NCBI RefSeq assembly: GCF_044464525.1
Contig: NZ_JBIQLE010000007.1
Span: forward strand, 62,001 to 126,000
Direction of reading: 5' to 3'
Length of the DNA: 64,000 nucleotides
DNA from: Pusillimonas sp044464525
GTDB taxonomy: Bacteria; Pseudomonadota; Gammaproteobacteria; Burkholderiales; Burkholderiaceae_B
The notes beneath the pieces were generated by a model. The model had not been told where the DNA came from, made no database searches, and saw nothing but the letters and a program-made list of their open reading frames with translations. Of the stretch, positions 34,239 to 46,087 are shown piece after piece; the stretch's first letter is position 1, and each line of letters begins with the position of its first letter. Made by a program: the position numbers and the translations under genes.

Positions 34239-34453
34239 GGTCGGGTGCGGGGCGCAGGATATTTGGGCCGTCCAGCGCGCGCCGGATTTGTTACATTCTG
34301 CCGGGGGAAGTCGGCGACAGCCTGTTCGAGTCCCGAAGCGCGCAGCGCTGAGATCGAGTTCTGCCGCCGCCTGGCTGAATGTGGAAAATTCGGGAAGCCC
34401 GGCAAAGCCGGGCCGCGTGATGCGGCCCAAATATCCTGCGCCCCGCACCGACC
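34239..34453. mobile_element. 215-bp element with 26-bp terminal inverted repeats, MITE-like
   Basis: A 26-bp left arm at 34245-34270 and a right arm at 34423-34448 are perfect reverse complements (core GGGGCGCAGGATATTTGGGC). Five further pairs outward are separated by a single bulged G. The 150-bp interior encodes nothing convincing and contains the small hairpin GCCCGG-CAAAG-CCGGGC. No transposase is near and target-site duplications are not obvious. It could be a non-autonomous element, a long regulatory hairpin or a recombination scar. Bases 34125-34487 hold no gene. Confidence 0.6.
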
Positions 34454-34487
34454 GGCTCAAGAGCGCAGAGGCAAAGTAATGGATCGC

Positions 34488-35756
34488 TTACTTAGGCAAC
34501 TGTGCCAGAAACTTCGACACAGCCTGCTCAAAAGCCTTGGGCTGTTCGGCCACCGCCAGGTGGGAAGCATCTTCCAATACCACCAGCTCGGCGCCAGGAA
34601 TACCCTTTGCCATGGTCTCGGACATAGACACCGGCGCGCCCTGGTCAAGGGCCCCGGCAATGACTAGAGTGGGGGTCTTAACCTGCGGCAAACGGCCGGT
34701 TGTATCCACTGTGCCAACGGCATTGCAGCAGCCTGCATAACCTTCCGCGTCTGTGGTGATCAGGCGCTTGCGGAAGGCGGCGACGGCGGCTGATTTCTTT
34801 TCGCGGAAATCGGCATGGAAGTAACGCTCCATGACCGCATCGGCGATGGCTTCGATGCCACTGCCGCGTACCGTCTCGATGCGCTGTTGCCAGGCCGCAC
34901 GAACGTCTTCGGGGTAGCCCGAGGTGGAATTGGCAACGACGAGGCCCGCAACCAGTTCGGGGTGGCGGATGGCCAGTTCCTGGCCTACCATGCCGCCCAT
35001 CGAAAGACCGATCCACACTACCGGGCCGCAGCCCAATTCGCGAACCAGCCGTGCGGCATCGTCGGCCAGCTCTTCCATTGTGTAGAGCGAAGCGGGCGCA
35101 TCCGAGCTGCCGTGGCCGCGATGGTCGTAGGCGATCACGTCGTTGTCCGCGGCAAGTTCATTGGCCAGAGCGTCCCACATGCTTAGATCGCAACCCAGCG
35201 CGTGGCTCAGGACGATGGTGTGGCGAGGCGCGCCGTTGCGGGCCTTGCGTACCGTATAGTGCAGCGCCGGCTTGCTGAGGGTGGCCGATTCCCGGCCAAT
35301 GCCCGGATGGGCGGCAGCCGTCATCTCGGCCGGTTCCAGTGTGTATCCGATTTCGGGGCCGATCTCGCGCAAAATGGCCATGGCGTGGGTAAAGCCGGTG
35401 TTGGCGGCGGGTACGCCGGCGTAGATCGCCGTCTGGATCAGCACTTCTTTCAATTCGTCTGGCGTCAGGCGAGTGTCGGGCGCGCCGCCTTGCAGCGCCG
35501 CGCGCACATGAAGCTCGAATTCTTCCCAGCGGCCCAGTGCCATGGTAATGGCCAGCACCATGGCCCGGCGGGTTTTCTTCTCGAGGCCGGGACGGCCCCA
35601 GATTTCGTTCCAGGCGAAACGGGTGATCAGGTGCTGGAACTCGGCGTTGAAATTGTTGGCGTTGGACAGCGAACGATCTACCCAGGCGTCGCCAAGGATC
35701 TCGCGCCGATTTTTCAATCCGCGCTCAAGGTCGTGGTCGATGGGGTCAATACTCAT
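34488..35756 (-). CDS. pcaCD: Fused 4-carboxymuconolactone decarboxylase / 3-oxoadipate enol-lactonase
   Basis: A 422-residue bifunctional enzyme for two successive steps. Residues 5-130 are a CMD/AhpD-type decarboxylase (RAMVLAITMALGRWEEFELH, then LKEVLIQTAIYAGVPAAN), converting 4-carboxymuconolactone to 3-oxoadipate enol-lactone. Residues 160-420 are an alpha/beta hydrolase with nucleophile Ser252 in GLSMGG, and probable Asp371 and His399 completing the triad, giving 3-oxoadipate. The order C then D is opposite to actinobacterial PcaL (D then C). It follows pcaB by 53 bp in the same direction. Confidence 0.93.
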   Translation of the reverse strand: MSIDPIDHDLERGLKNRREILGDAWVDRSLSNANNFNAEFQHLITRFAWNEIWGRPGLEKKTRRAMVLAITMALGRWEEFELHVRAALQGGAPDTRLTPDELKEVLIQTAIYAGVPAANTGFTHAMAILREIGPEIGYTLEPAEMTAAAHPGIGRESATLSKPALHYTVRKARNGAPRHTIVLSHALGCDLSMWDALANELAADNDVIAYDHRGHGSSDAPASLYTMEELADDAARLVRELGCGPVVWIGLSMGGMVGQELAIRHPELVAGLVVANSTSGYPEDVRAAWQQRIETVRGSGIEAIADAVMERYFHADFREKKSAAVAAFRKRLITTDAEGYAGCCNAVGTVDTTGRLPQVKTPTLVIAGALDQGAPVSMSETMAKGIPGAELVVLEDASHLAVAEQPKAFEQAVSKFLAQLPK

Positions 35757-35809
35757 GCGATTGGCTCGATAAAAAATAGAATTGAAAGTTGGTATTGGCG
35801 CGGCCCAGC

Positions 35810-37201
35810 TTATTGCGCTTGGGTTTTAGCGCTGGCCTCATTGAGCACTTGGCGCAGCTTTGCGGCTTGCGCGCGAGCCAGTTCGGCGGCGCTGGCGTTG
35901 GCCACGCGCGGGTCGAACAGGGCTTGCAGTGCGTTCAAGTCAAGCTGCGCGCTTAATTGCGGGCTGGCGCGTACGGCCTCGGTGACGACTTCGCCCAGTT
36001 GTCGCCCTTCGGCTAGTGTCTGTTGTGTAAGGCTCTCCATCAGCTTATGCGCTTCGGGCTTGCCGATGGCGCCAGCCAGGTAGATGGAGACCGCTTCGGC
36101 ATAGACCAAGCCGTGCAGGGCATCGATATTGCGCTGCATCCGCGCGCTATCGATATGCACTCCTGCGATGGCTTCGCGCATGGCTGCCAGAGCGCCGTGA
36201 GCGCTGATGAACAGGCCGGGCCATTCGGCCAGCTCGGCTTGCCAGTTTCCAAGGCCCCGCTCGTGTTCCTGCCCCATGGCGCCCAGCAGGGCGGCGGCGC
36301 GTTGGGGTACGCGACCCGCAGCAGCAAGGGCTGTCATGCAAGATACCGGGTTGCGCTTGTGCGGCATGGCGGTGGAGCCGCCGCGTCCGGCGCCGGCGGG
36401 CTCGGCCAGTTCGGCGATTTCGCCTTGTGCCATCAGGCTGAAGTCGGTGGCCAGTTTGCTGATGCTGCCGGCCAGCACTGCGACTTCCATGCCCAGGCGC
36501 AGCCACTCGTCGCGTTGGGTGTGCCAGGCGGCTTCGGGAACCCTCAAGCCAAGTTCGTCGGACACCCGGCGCGCGACGGCCGGGCCTTTTTCCCCCATTA
36601 CCGCAAGGGTGCCCACCGCGCCGCCCAGTTGCAATTGCAGGGCCTGTTCGGCAGCGGCCTTCAATTGACGGCGAGCGCGGACCAAGGGGGCGGCCCAACC
36701 GGTGAACTTGAAGCCCAGGCTTGTCACTTGAGCCGGTTGCATGAGGGTGCGGGCCAGCACGGGCGTATGCAGGTGCTGGCCGGCAAGATCGAGCAGCCGG
36801 GAGCACAGCGCCAGCAGCGATTCATCGATCAGCTTCAGGGCTTTGCGCGTGGCCAGCACCATGCCGGTGTCGATGACGTCCTGGCTTGTGCTGCCCCAAT
36901 GAACATGGGTGGCAGCGCTGGGCTCGTCATTCTGCACGGCCTGGGTCAACGCCTTGACCAGCGGGATCGCCATGCTGCCGGCGCGCCGGCTGGCGATGAT
37001 GATGGCTTGCACGTCGTAATCAGCAATGTCGCCATGCCGGGCAATGACGCGAGCTGCTTCGTCGGGGATGATGCCTTCTTCGGCTTGAGCCTTGGCCAGG
37101 GCGACTTCGAAGCGCAACATTTCCTGCAGAACCGCGTTGTCGTCGAAGACTGCGATGATTTCGGATGTGGTCAGGAAACTGTCGAAAATGGAAACGCTCA
37201 C
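35810..37201 (-). CDS. pcaB: 3-Carboxy-cis,cis-muconate cycloisomerase
   Basis: Fumarase/aspartase-superfamily enzyme lactonising the ring-cleavage product of PcaHG. From GTG 37201 it is 463 residues starting with SVSIFDSFLTTSEIIAVFDD, preceded by GGAG at 7 bp spacing; a longer open frame up to 37573 is low-complexity proline/arginine sequence and not credible. The superfamily signature is GGSTAMPHKRNPVSC near residue 270, and THVHWGSTSQDVIDT near 110 forms part of the active site. The C-terminus is an alanine-rich helix slightly longer than usual. Confidence 0.94.
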   Translation of the reverse strand: MSVSIFDSFLTTSEIIAVFDDNAVLQEMLRFEVALAKAQAEEGIIPDEAARVIARHGDIADYDVQAIIIASRRAGSMAIPLVKALTQAVQNDEPSAATHVHWGSTSQDVIDTGMVLATRKALKLIDESLLALCSRLLDLAGQHLHTPVLARTLMQPAQVTSLGFKFTGWAAPLVRARRQLKAAAEQALQLQLGGAVGTLAVMGEKGPAVARRVSDELGLRVPEAAWHTQRDEWLRLGMEVAVLAGSISKLATDFSLMAQGEIAELAEPAGAGRGGSTAMPHKRNPVSCMTALAAAGRVPQRAAALLGAMGQEHERGLGNWQAELAEWPGLFISAHGALAAMREAIAGVHIDSARMQRNIDALHGLVYAEAVSIYLAGAIGKPEAHKLMESLTQQTLAEGRQLGEVVTEAVRASPQLSAQLDLNALQALFDPRVANASAAELARAQAAKLRQVLNEASAKTQAQ

Positions 37202-37313
37202 CGTGGGCTCCGGCAGGTAAAACGAAAGGGGGTAAATGCAGAAGGCCGGCAAAAGCCGGCCCAGGTATTGTAGCTGTTGGGCCTCACCTGTGTAAGGCGG
37301 GTCCATTGGCGTG

Positions 37314-39041
37314 TTATGAGGACCCGATCGCGCGGCGGGGAGCGTGACCGAGCGATCCTGTTGCCGAGGGCTCATTGGCGGCCGGGGCCGACCGCCTGGG
37401 CTCGGGCCGCGAGGAGCGGCCATGGCGGCCATCGAGGGAAGCGGGGCGGCCTTCCTTGTTAAGGCCAGTGTTAAGAACCCCGATCGCGTCGCCCAGATTC
37501 TCGGCTTCGAGCGATAGCGTGCGCACGGTTTGGCCCAGATCGTGAACGAGCTCGGCGTTTTGTTGCGTGACACCGTCCATCTGGCCGATGGCTTGGTTGA
37601 TTTGCTCTAGGCCGCTGGACTGTTCTACCGAGGCGGTGAAGATTTCGCCCATTATGTCGGTAACCCTTTGCACCGAGTCGACGATTTCCTGCATGGTTGC
37701 GCCCGCCCTTGCGGCTTGCTCGGAGCCGATGGTGACTCGCCCGGTGGATTCGTCGATCAGGCCCTTGACCTCTTTGGCTGCTTGAGAGCTTTTGAGGGCC
37801 AGGTTGCGCACTTCACCGGCCACCACGGCGAAGCTTTTACCGGCTTCGCCCGCACGGACGGATTCGACCGCCGCATTCAGTGCCAAGATGTTGGTCTGGA
37901 AAGCGATACCTTCAATAAGGGTGACGATGTCTGAGATTTTGCGCGAACTGTCGCGGATGCCGTCCATGGTTTCCACCACTTTGGCGACGACTTTTCCGCC
38001 CTGGCGCGCGATGCGCATGCTTTCGTCGGCCAACCCTGCGGCCACATGGGCGTTGTCGGAGTTTTGTTTGACCGTGGCGGTGAGCTCTTCCATGGCGGCT
38101 GCCGTCTCTTGCAGTGAAGAGGCCTGATCTTCGGTGCGTGCCGACAGATGAGTATTGTTGGCGAACAGCACTTGGGCGCTGTGCCCGGTTGCCGTAACGC
38201 CGATCTGAACGTCGTCGCTGATGCTGATCAGGCTCTTGCGCATGATGTCCAGATAGAAGGTGACACGGCCCAGTTCGTCGTTTTGATTGCCTTGCCCCAG
38301 CTCTGTTGTAAGGTTGCCGGCGGATACTTGCCGTGCGGTTTCGGCCATTTTGTCGATGGACTGCAGCACACGACGCGACAGCGAATAGCCTTGCGCGAAC
38401 ATTCCGGCGGTAAGCAGGCCTATCAAGGGCCAGGCCACCCATTGCCATTCTTGCGGCACGCCGCCGGTGGCCGCGAAATAAGCGCTTGCCCCGATGGCCA
38501 GGAACGCTGCCAGCGACATGCGCATGACGCTGATGCGCAGCCCGCGGCTGAAGGGCAGTGCAGCCAGGTCGGCCAGACGGCGCCAGCCACGGCGGACGCG
38601 TTGTCCTTGCACGACGCCGTAGCCTTTGGCCCGCCCGGCGTTGATATCGGCGTAAAACTGCTCGGCCTGGCGCACCTGCTCTTCGGTGGGCTTGACGCGT
38701 ACCGACGCGTAGCAGGTAACCTCGCCGTTTTCCATGACGGGATAGGCGTTGGCCAGCACCCAATAGAAACCGCCGTCTTTGCGGCGATTCTTGACCAGGC
38801 CCAGCCAGGGCTTGCCGGCCTTGAGCGTCTTCCATAAATCGGCGAAGGCCGCAGGCGGCATGTCGGGGTGGCGAATGATGTTGTGCGCCTTGCCCATGAG
38901 CTCGTCGCGCGAGAACCCGCTGACCTCGATGAAGGCCGGGTTGGCGTAGATGAGCCGTCCCTTCATATCGGTTTTGGAGATCAGGTATTGATTCTCTCGT
39001 ACCTTCGTTTCAACATTGGTGACAGGCAGATTCTTGCGCAT
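37314..39041 (-). CDS. Methyl-accepting chemotaxis protein with N-terminal PAS domain (Aer-like)
   Basis: 575-residue chemoreceptor. Residues 14-125 are a PAS domain (TDMKGRLIYANPAFIEVSGF) as in the redox or energy sensor Aer; two membrane helices lie at about 171-190 and 199-216; a HAMP-like linker follows; the signalling domain spans about 290-510, with the conserved tip IAFQTNILALNAAVESVRAG and SFAVVAGEVRNLA at 380-415. It has no periplasmic ligand domain, so it senses internal redox state or metabolism. The C-terminal 70 residues are disordered and basic without a CheR-docking pentapeptide. Encoded 112 bp upstream of pcaB in the same direction, it may be co-expressed with the pca genes. 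Confidence 0.9.
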   Translation of the reverse strand: MRKNLPVTNVETKVRENQYLISKTDMKGRLIYANPAFIEVSGFSRDELMGKAHNIIRHPDMPPAAFADLWKTLKAGKPWLGLVKNRRKDGGFYWVLANAYPVMENGEVTCYASVRVKPTEEQVRQAEQFYADINAGRAKGYGVVQGQRVRRGWRRLADLAALPFSRGLRISVMRMSLAAFLAIGASAYFAATGGVPQEWQWVAWPLIGLLTAGMFAQGYSLSRRVLQSIDKMAETARQVSAGNLTTELGQGNQNDELGRVTFYLDIMRKSLISISDDVQIGVTATGHSAQVLFANNTHLSARTEDQASSLQETAAAMEELTATVKQNSDNAHVAAGLADESMRIARQGGKVVAKVVETMDGIRDSSRKISDIVTLIEGIAFQTNILALNAAVESVRAGEAGKSFAVVAGEVRNLALKSSQAAKEVKGLIDESTGRVTIGSEQAARAGATMQEIVDSVQRVTDIMGEIFTASVEQSSGLEQINQAIGQMDGVTQQNAELVHDLGQTVRTLSLEAENLGDAIGVLNTGLNKEGRPASLDGRHGRSSRPEPRRSAPAANEPSATGSLGHAPRRAIGSS

Positions 39042-39191
39042 GGTTGGCGATAAGGTAGGGTGATGTGGGTTTTCGTTGTTGTCGTTTTGGGTGCATATAT
39101 TGATACACCCTCGGTTGATGTGGCTACGGCAGCTTGCGGGCGAACTTTAGGGTGTTGATAATGGGCATCCAACCAATAAAGAAGACAATGC

Positions 39192-41774
39192 ATGAGAATG
39201 GAGCAATTGCGCGGTAAGGCGCCGCTGGAACGTAGGCCGGTCTTCGTGGCTAGAGGCGGGCTTGCGCTGGCCTGCCTGCTGCTGGCCAGCGGGACTGTTT
39301 GTTGGGTCGCCGCCAACTGGCCGCATGCCACGGCGCTGCAAAAGCTGGCGGGCGCACAGTTGCTGCTCGTCGCCCTGGTATTGGGGGCGGTATGGCGCGC
39401 CGGCTTCCATGATGCGCGGCTGTCTGTCGATGCCGTCCCGGGCAAGCATAATTTTTCCATGGCGGCGCATTTGGCCGCGTTGGCGGGTGTCGCCTGCGGG
39501 GTGTTGCTGGCCCTGATCGGCCAAATCTATCAGACAGGGGCTGATGCATGGACGTTATTCCTGGCCTGGGCCGTCTTGCTTGTCCCATGGTTGCTTGCAA
39601 TGCGCACGGTGTTCCTGGCTCTGCTTTTAGCAGTGGTGCTAAATACCGGTCTGGCCTTATTTCTGGATACCCATGCAGGTGGAATTTTGCCCAGCTTTGG
39701 CGGCTGGGCAGGCTGCGCCTTGTTGGTGGCCGTGTTGAATGCTGCGCTACTGGCTTTGTATGAACACTTCGAGGCCTATTTCGGCGACGCCTGGCGCGTA
39801 GGGCCAAGAGTGCTGTCGGCGGCCGTTGCAGGCTGGCTGGTGCTGGCGGCGTTTTCCGGCATTGATTCGCAGGCGGGGCCCATTGGTTATTCCATCGTGG
39901 GGTGGGCGGCCTTGGCTGTGATGTATCTGATCTACACCCGCCGTCGCGCCGACTTGGCCATCGTCAGCCTGGCCGCTCTTGCCGCCTTCGTCTTGCTGGT
40001 GTTGCCGCTGCTTTATTGGGTGGGGTCCGAAGCAGGGCTGCTGTTGGTCGTTGTGGTGCTTCTTGTTGCCATGGCGATGGGCTTGCGCAAGCTGGGCCAG
40101 TTGCTGCGCGCTCGGGCGCTCAAAGCCGACCCCTGGTATGTAAGCGCCTTTCGCTTGGTGGCAATGGGCATTACAGCTGTGCTGCTGATCGTGTTTCTGC
40201 TCATTACCCTGGATTTTGAAGTTGAGTTTCTTTGGGCGCCGGGCCTGGCGCTTTGCCTGGCAGGATTGGCTGCGTATCGCCTGGGCGGGGCCGAACTGCC
40301 GCGTGAGCTGGGCCTTACCTTGATGACCGCGGGGCTGCTCTTGAGCGGGGGCGGGTTTTTCGCTTTGCACGAAGAAGGTTCGAACGTGGCTGTCTATGCC
40401 TTGCTCTTGCTGGGCGTCGTTGTGTATGCATTGGCCTCCAATGCTGCTTTTCGGTTCGTCGCGGCTTTCTTTACCTTGGGTTTGTTCACAATCATGACCT
40501 GGCCGTACGGGGCGTGGGAAGACGCTCTATTCGATGCCGGTCATGCAGTGTCCGAAGCCCCGTTGCCCATATATTTGCGCATGTGGTGGTTCAGTCTGGC
40601 CGGCGTGCTGGCCTTGCTGTTTAGCCGGGGTGAGCAGGCCGGTCGACGTTGGCGGCCTTTGGGTTGGGCCCTGGTGTTTCTAGCGCAGATCATTGTCTGG
40701 AACATTCCCGCATCGCAGTTTGTGCCCATTGCCGCCATGAACGGCCGAGACATTTCAGTGATGGTGATCTGGCTGGCATGCGCTGCGCTGCCTGTTGTTG
40801 CGCTGGCCGCGGTGCTGTGGAGACGGCCGGCTTTGCCAATATCCATTCGTCTTGGCGCTCCCTTGGCGCTTGCCGTTGCCGCCGTGGGATGGATGGGCGC
40901 GCCTGGCGTGTCTTTGGCGCTGCTGTGGCTGATTCTGGGCTTTGCCATGGGGCACCGAAGCTTGATGGGCTTCGGCGTGGTGGCGCTGTTGGCATATTTG
41001 ACGCGCTTCTATTACCAGCTTGACACCAGTTTGTTGCAGAAGTCGTTTGTGCTGGCGACAACGGGGGCGTGGCTATTGATCTCGGTTTGGACATTGACTC
41101 GCGTCGTGCGTGCCGCCGCCGAGCCCGGTCAAACCAAGGCTGTTGAAGTTTCACCGAGCTTGAGCGCTGATTCGGCCGCCGCCCAAAAGGAAGAACGCCG
41201 CGTAAAACCTGCCGCATCGCCCAAGCAGGTATTGCTGCGGCGAAGCGGGCTGGTCGCCGGCTTGCTGATCATATTGATTGCGGCAAATGCCGGCATTTAC
41301 CAGCGCGAGCAAATACTTAGCGACGGCAGGCGCGTGATATTGGGACTGGCGCCGGTCGACCCGCGTTCGCTTATTCAGGGCGATTACATGCGCTTGAGTT
41401 TCGATGTGGCCAACGATGCACAGACGATATTGCGGCAGGCGCCAGATTCATTAAGACAGAGTATCGAGCGCCGGCGCGCCGGTTGGCTTGTGCTGCGCCC
41501 GGATCAGCACGGCGTGCATCGCCTGGTCTCGCTCATGCCCAAGCAGGATCAGGCAGGGCTCCAAGACAACGGGCTTGCGCAAGAAGATGTATTGTTGAAG
41601 TTCCGGCTGCGGAACGGCCAGATGCGGGTTGTAACCGACGCCTGGTTTTTTCCTGAAGGGCAAGGCGCTTATTTCGAGCAAGCTCGCTATGGCGAGTTTC
41701 GGGTGGACGACGATGGCGCCGGCCTGTTGACCGGGCTTCTTGACGCAGAGCTGCACAGCTTGTCCGGTCAGTAA
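39192..41774 (+). CDS. DUF2157/DUF4401 membrane protein with GDYXXLXY domain
   Basis: 860-residue integral membrane protein. Residues 8 to about 330 form the DUF2157-like part (GLALACLLLASGTVCWVAAN and following helices), about 340-630 the DUF4401-like part, and the C-terminal 170 residues are extracytoplasmic and contain GDYMRLSFDV, the motif that names the GDYXXLXY family. About 20 helices are apparent. Separate genes for these parts occur in many bacteria; here they are one chain. Function is unknown. A linker rich in A, E and K with few hydrophobic residues lies at about 640-680. AAAGAAG precedes the ATG. Confidence 0.85.
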   Translation: MRMEQLRGKAPLERRPVFVARGGLALACLLLASGTVCWVAANWPHATALQKLAGAQLLLVALVLGAVWRAGFHDARLSVDAVPGKHNFSMAAHLAALAGVACGVLLALIGQIYQTGADAWTLFLAWAVLLVPWLLAMRTVFLALLLAVVLNTGLALFLDTHAGGILPSFGGWAGCALLVAVLNAALLALYEHFEAYFGDAWRVGPRVLSAAVAGWLVLAAFSGIDSQAGPIGYSIVGWAALAVMYLIYTRRRADLAIVSLAALAAFVLLVLPLLYWVGSEAGLLLVVVVLLVAMAMGLRKLGQLLRARALKADPWYVSAFRLVAMGITAVLLIVFLLITLDFEVEFLWAPGLALCLAGLAAYRLGGAELPRELGLTLMTAGLLLSGGGFFALHEEGSNVAVYALLLLGVVVYALASNAAFRFVAAFFTLGLFTIMTWPYGAWEDALFDAGHAVSEAPLPIYLRMWWFSLAGVLALLFSRGEQAGRRWRPLGWALVFLAQIIVWNIPASQFVPIAAMNGRDISVMVIWLACAALPVVALAAVLWRRPALPISIRLGAPLALAVAAVGWMGAPGVSLALLWLILGFAMGHRSLMGFGVVALLAYLTRFYYQLDTSLLQKSFVLATTGAWLLISVWTLTRVVRAAAEPGQTKAVEVSPSLSADSAAAQKEERRVKPAASPKQVLLRRSGLVAGLLIILIAANAGIYQREQILSDGRRVILGLAPVDPRSLIQGDYMRLSFDVANDAQTILRQAPDSLRQSIERRRAGWLVLRPDQHGVHRLVSLMPKQDQAGLQDNGLAQEDVLLKFRLRNGQMRVVTDAWFFPEGQGAYFEQARYGEFRVDDDGAGLLTGLLDAELHSLSGQ

Positions 41775-41819
41775 GCGTTTGGTGCGCGCAAATTTCGCTG
41801 AAATTGATAAGGAGAGACG

Positions 41820-42380
41820 ATGATGGCCCGAAAACTCAAGCACAGCCTGGCCTTGCTCGCGGGGGCTTTTCTGATCATGGCGGCGGCGGCTTCAAGCGCG
41901 CTAGAGGTGGGCGACCGCGCGCCAGACTTCACCTTGCCGGGGTCTGATGGCGGCACCTATAGTTTGTCCGATTATCGCGGCAAGCAGGCCGTGGTTCTGG
42001 CGTGGTTTCCCAAGGCCTACACCTACGGCTGCACCGTGGAGTGTAAATCGCTGGCGGAAAACGGCCACCTCATCCGTGAATACGACGCGGCCTATTTCAT
42101 GGCCAGTGTTGATCCCCTGCTGGACAACAAGGGTTTCGCGAAGGAAACCGGGGCCGACTTTCCCTTGCTAAGCGATGAAGACAAATCGGTGGCCCGGGCC
42201 TACGGCGTGTTGCATGAAAAAGGCCACGCCAAGCGGCATACCTTCTACATCGGCAAGGATGGCGCCATCCTGAAGATAGACACCCACGTCAACCCCGAGA
42301 CTTCGGCCGAGGACATGGCGGCAACGCTGGGTGAATTGGGTGTGGCGCCTGCCAGCGCGATCAGGCCTTCCAGCGATTGA
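41820..42380 (+). CDS. Exported peroxiredoxin (AhpC/TSA, BCP-like)
   Basis: 186 residues. An N-terminal hydrophobic segment (LALLAGAFLIMAAAASSA) acts as signal peptide or anchor, then VGDRAPDFTLPGSDGGTYSL. The peroxidatic cysteine is Cys71 in AWFPKAYTYGCTVEC, followed by Cys75; the pattern resembles bacterioferritin comigratory protein but with the cysteines four apart instead of five. It would reduce peroxides in the periplasm. It starts 45 bp after the large membrane protein gene and faces the TonB receptor gene tail to tail. Confidence 0.85.
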   Translation: MMARKLKHSLALLAGAFLIMAAAASSALEVGDRAPDFTLPGSDGGTYSLSDYRGKQAVVLAWFPKAYTYGCTVECKSLAENGHLIREYDAAYFMASVDPLLDNKGFAKETGADFPLLSDEDKSVARAYGVLHEKGHAKRHTFYIGKDGAILKIDTHVNPETSAEDMAATLGELGVAPASAIRPSSD

Positions 42381-42449
42381 TGGCTTCGATGCAGCAGCCG
42401 GTAGAGTGTTTCACGTTGCGAGTGGCCACGGGGGTGCCGAGCACGGGCC

Positions 42450-44924
<2,475 letters not shown>

Positions 44925-45093
44925 GAAGATATCCTTTTTGTTCGGAAGGCTTGCCGGACTCATGCCGGGCTGAACGCAGCTTGAATCCAAGGGCCGAAAT
45001 CGGGTCCGCGATCTTGCGGTGTTCATGGACTATTCCGAACGAGGAGGCGAAGTCCTCAATGCCTGGGCCGCTTATTTTGTAACCGCGCTGGGC

Positions 45094-46080
45094 TCAACGC
45101 GGGTTGACGGTGACCCAATAGCGGGTCCGAAAGGCCACTTCGACGGGCAGGGCAAGCTCCAGATTGGCCAGGGCGCGGTCCGTGTCGGTCAGCGGGAACA
45201 CGCCGGTTACCGACAGGCCGGCCACTTCGGGCGAGCAGCGCAGCAGGCCGGGACGGTAGCGTCCCAGTTCGCTCAGGAAGTCGGCGATGCGCATGTTTTC
45301 GGCTACAAGCAGCCCTTGCGCCCAGGCGGCCTCGCTTTCGGAGGCGTCAGAGGCGGGCCGCACGTGGCGGCTCGAGAACGCGCTGCGCAGCCCGGCATCC
45401 AGTTGCAGCGCATCTTGCGGCGCATGGCCGGGCTGGATGCGAACGGCGCCATCATAGACCGCCACATGCGAGGCTTCGTCCTCGAGCCGTACTGTAAAGC
45501 GGGTGCCCAGCGCGCGCACGGTTCCATGCGGGCTGCGCACCAGGAAGGGCCTTGCCGGCTCGGCGGGATCGGGATGGGTGGTGATCAGGATTTCTCCGGC
45601 GCGCAGATGCACGGTTCGGGCGGATTCGTCGAAATCCACGTCCGTGGCGCTGGAGGTGTTGAGCAATAAACGTGTGCCGTCAGCCAGGACGGTTTCCCGT
45701 ATTTCGCCGACCCCTGTGCTGTGGTCGGAGGATACGCGCCGCCATGCTTGGCTGTCGCGCACGATGGGCAGGGCGCCGACCGTGAGGACGGCAACCGCCA
45801 CGGCCTGTAGCGCCCGCCGTCTCCCCGGCCGCTTGTCGGCCGTGGAATCCAGCAGGACCGGGCCCGCTTGCGGCGGCAGGTGTTTCAGCTTGTCGTCGAA
45901 GGCCTGCAAACGTTGCCAGGCGTGCTCGTGGTCGGGGTGGGCCGCGCGCCACCGGCGGCAGGCGGCATGATCGGCCTCGCAGGCATCATCGGCCCACAGC
46001 CGCGCCATCCATTGCGCCGCCTTTTGCATTATGGCCGGGTCGATGGCTGGTTGCGGGCGAGGGCCCGAAGTGCTGGACAT
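45094..46080 (-). CDS. fecR: FecR-family anti-sigma/sigma regulator
   Basis: Inner-membrane protein that relays the signal from the receptor STN domain to the FecI sigma factor. 328 residues from ATG 46080, seven bases after the fecI stop; a longer in-frame start at 46137 is inside fecI. Residues 10-75 form the cytoplasmic DUF4880 domain (AAQWMARLWADDACEADHAA), one helix is near 88-105 (ALQAVAVAVLTVGALPIV), and the periplasmic FecR domain follows (TGVGEIRETVLADGTRLLLN). Confidence 0.92.
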   Translation of the reverse strand: MSSTSGPRPQPAIDPAIMQKAAQWMARLWADDACEADHAACRRWRAAHPDHEHAWQRLQAFDDKLKHLPPQAGPVLLDSTADKRPGRRRALQAVAVAVLTVGALPIVRDSQAWRRVSSDHSTGVGEIRETVLADGTRLLLNTSSATDVDFDESARTVHLRAGEILITTHPDPAEPARPFLVRSPHGTVRALGTRFTVRLEDEASHVAVYDGAVRIQPGHAPQDALQLDAGLRSAFSSRHVRPASDASESEAAWAQGLLVAENMRIADFLSELGRYRPGLLRCSPEVAGLSVTGVFPLTDTDRALANLELALPVEVAFRTRYWVTVNPR

Positions 46081-46087
46081 GGCGGAA

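Noticed and set aside
34324..34335. tRNA-like GTTCGAGTCCCG sequence
   Set aside because: It resembles a T-arm, but no acceptor, D-arm or anticodon arm can be folded around it; it lies inside the inverted-repeat element.
37202..37573. N-terminal extension of pcaB
   Set aside because: Proline/arginine-rich sequence without family match; GTG 37201 with GGAG gives the usual protein start.
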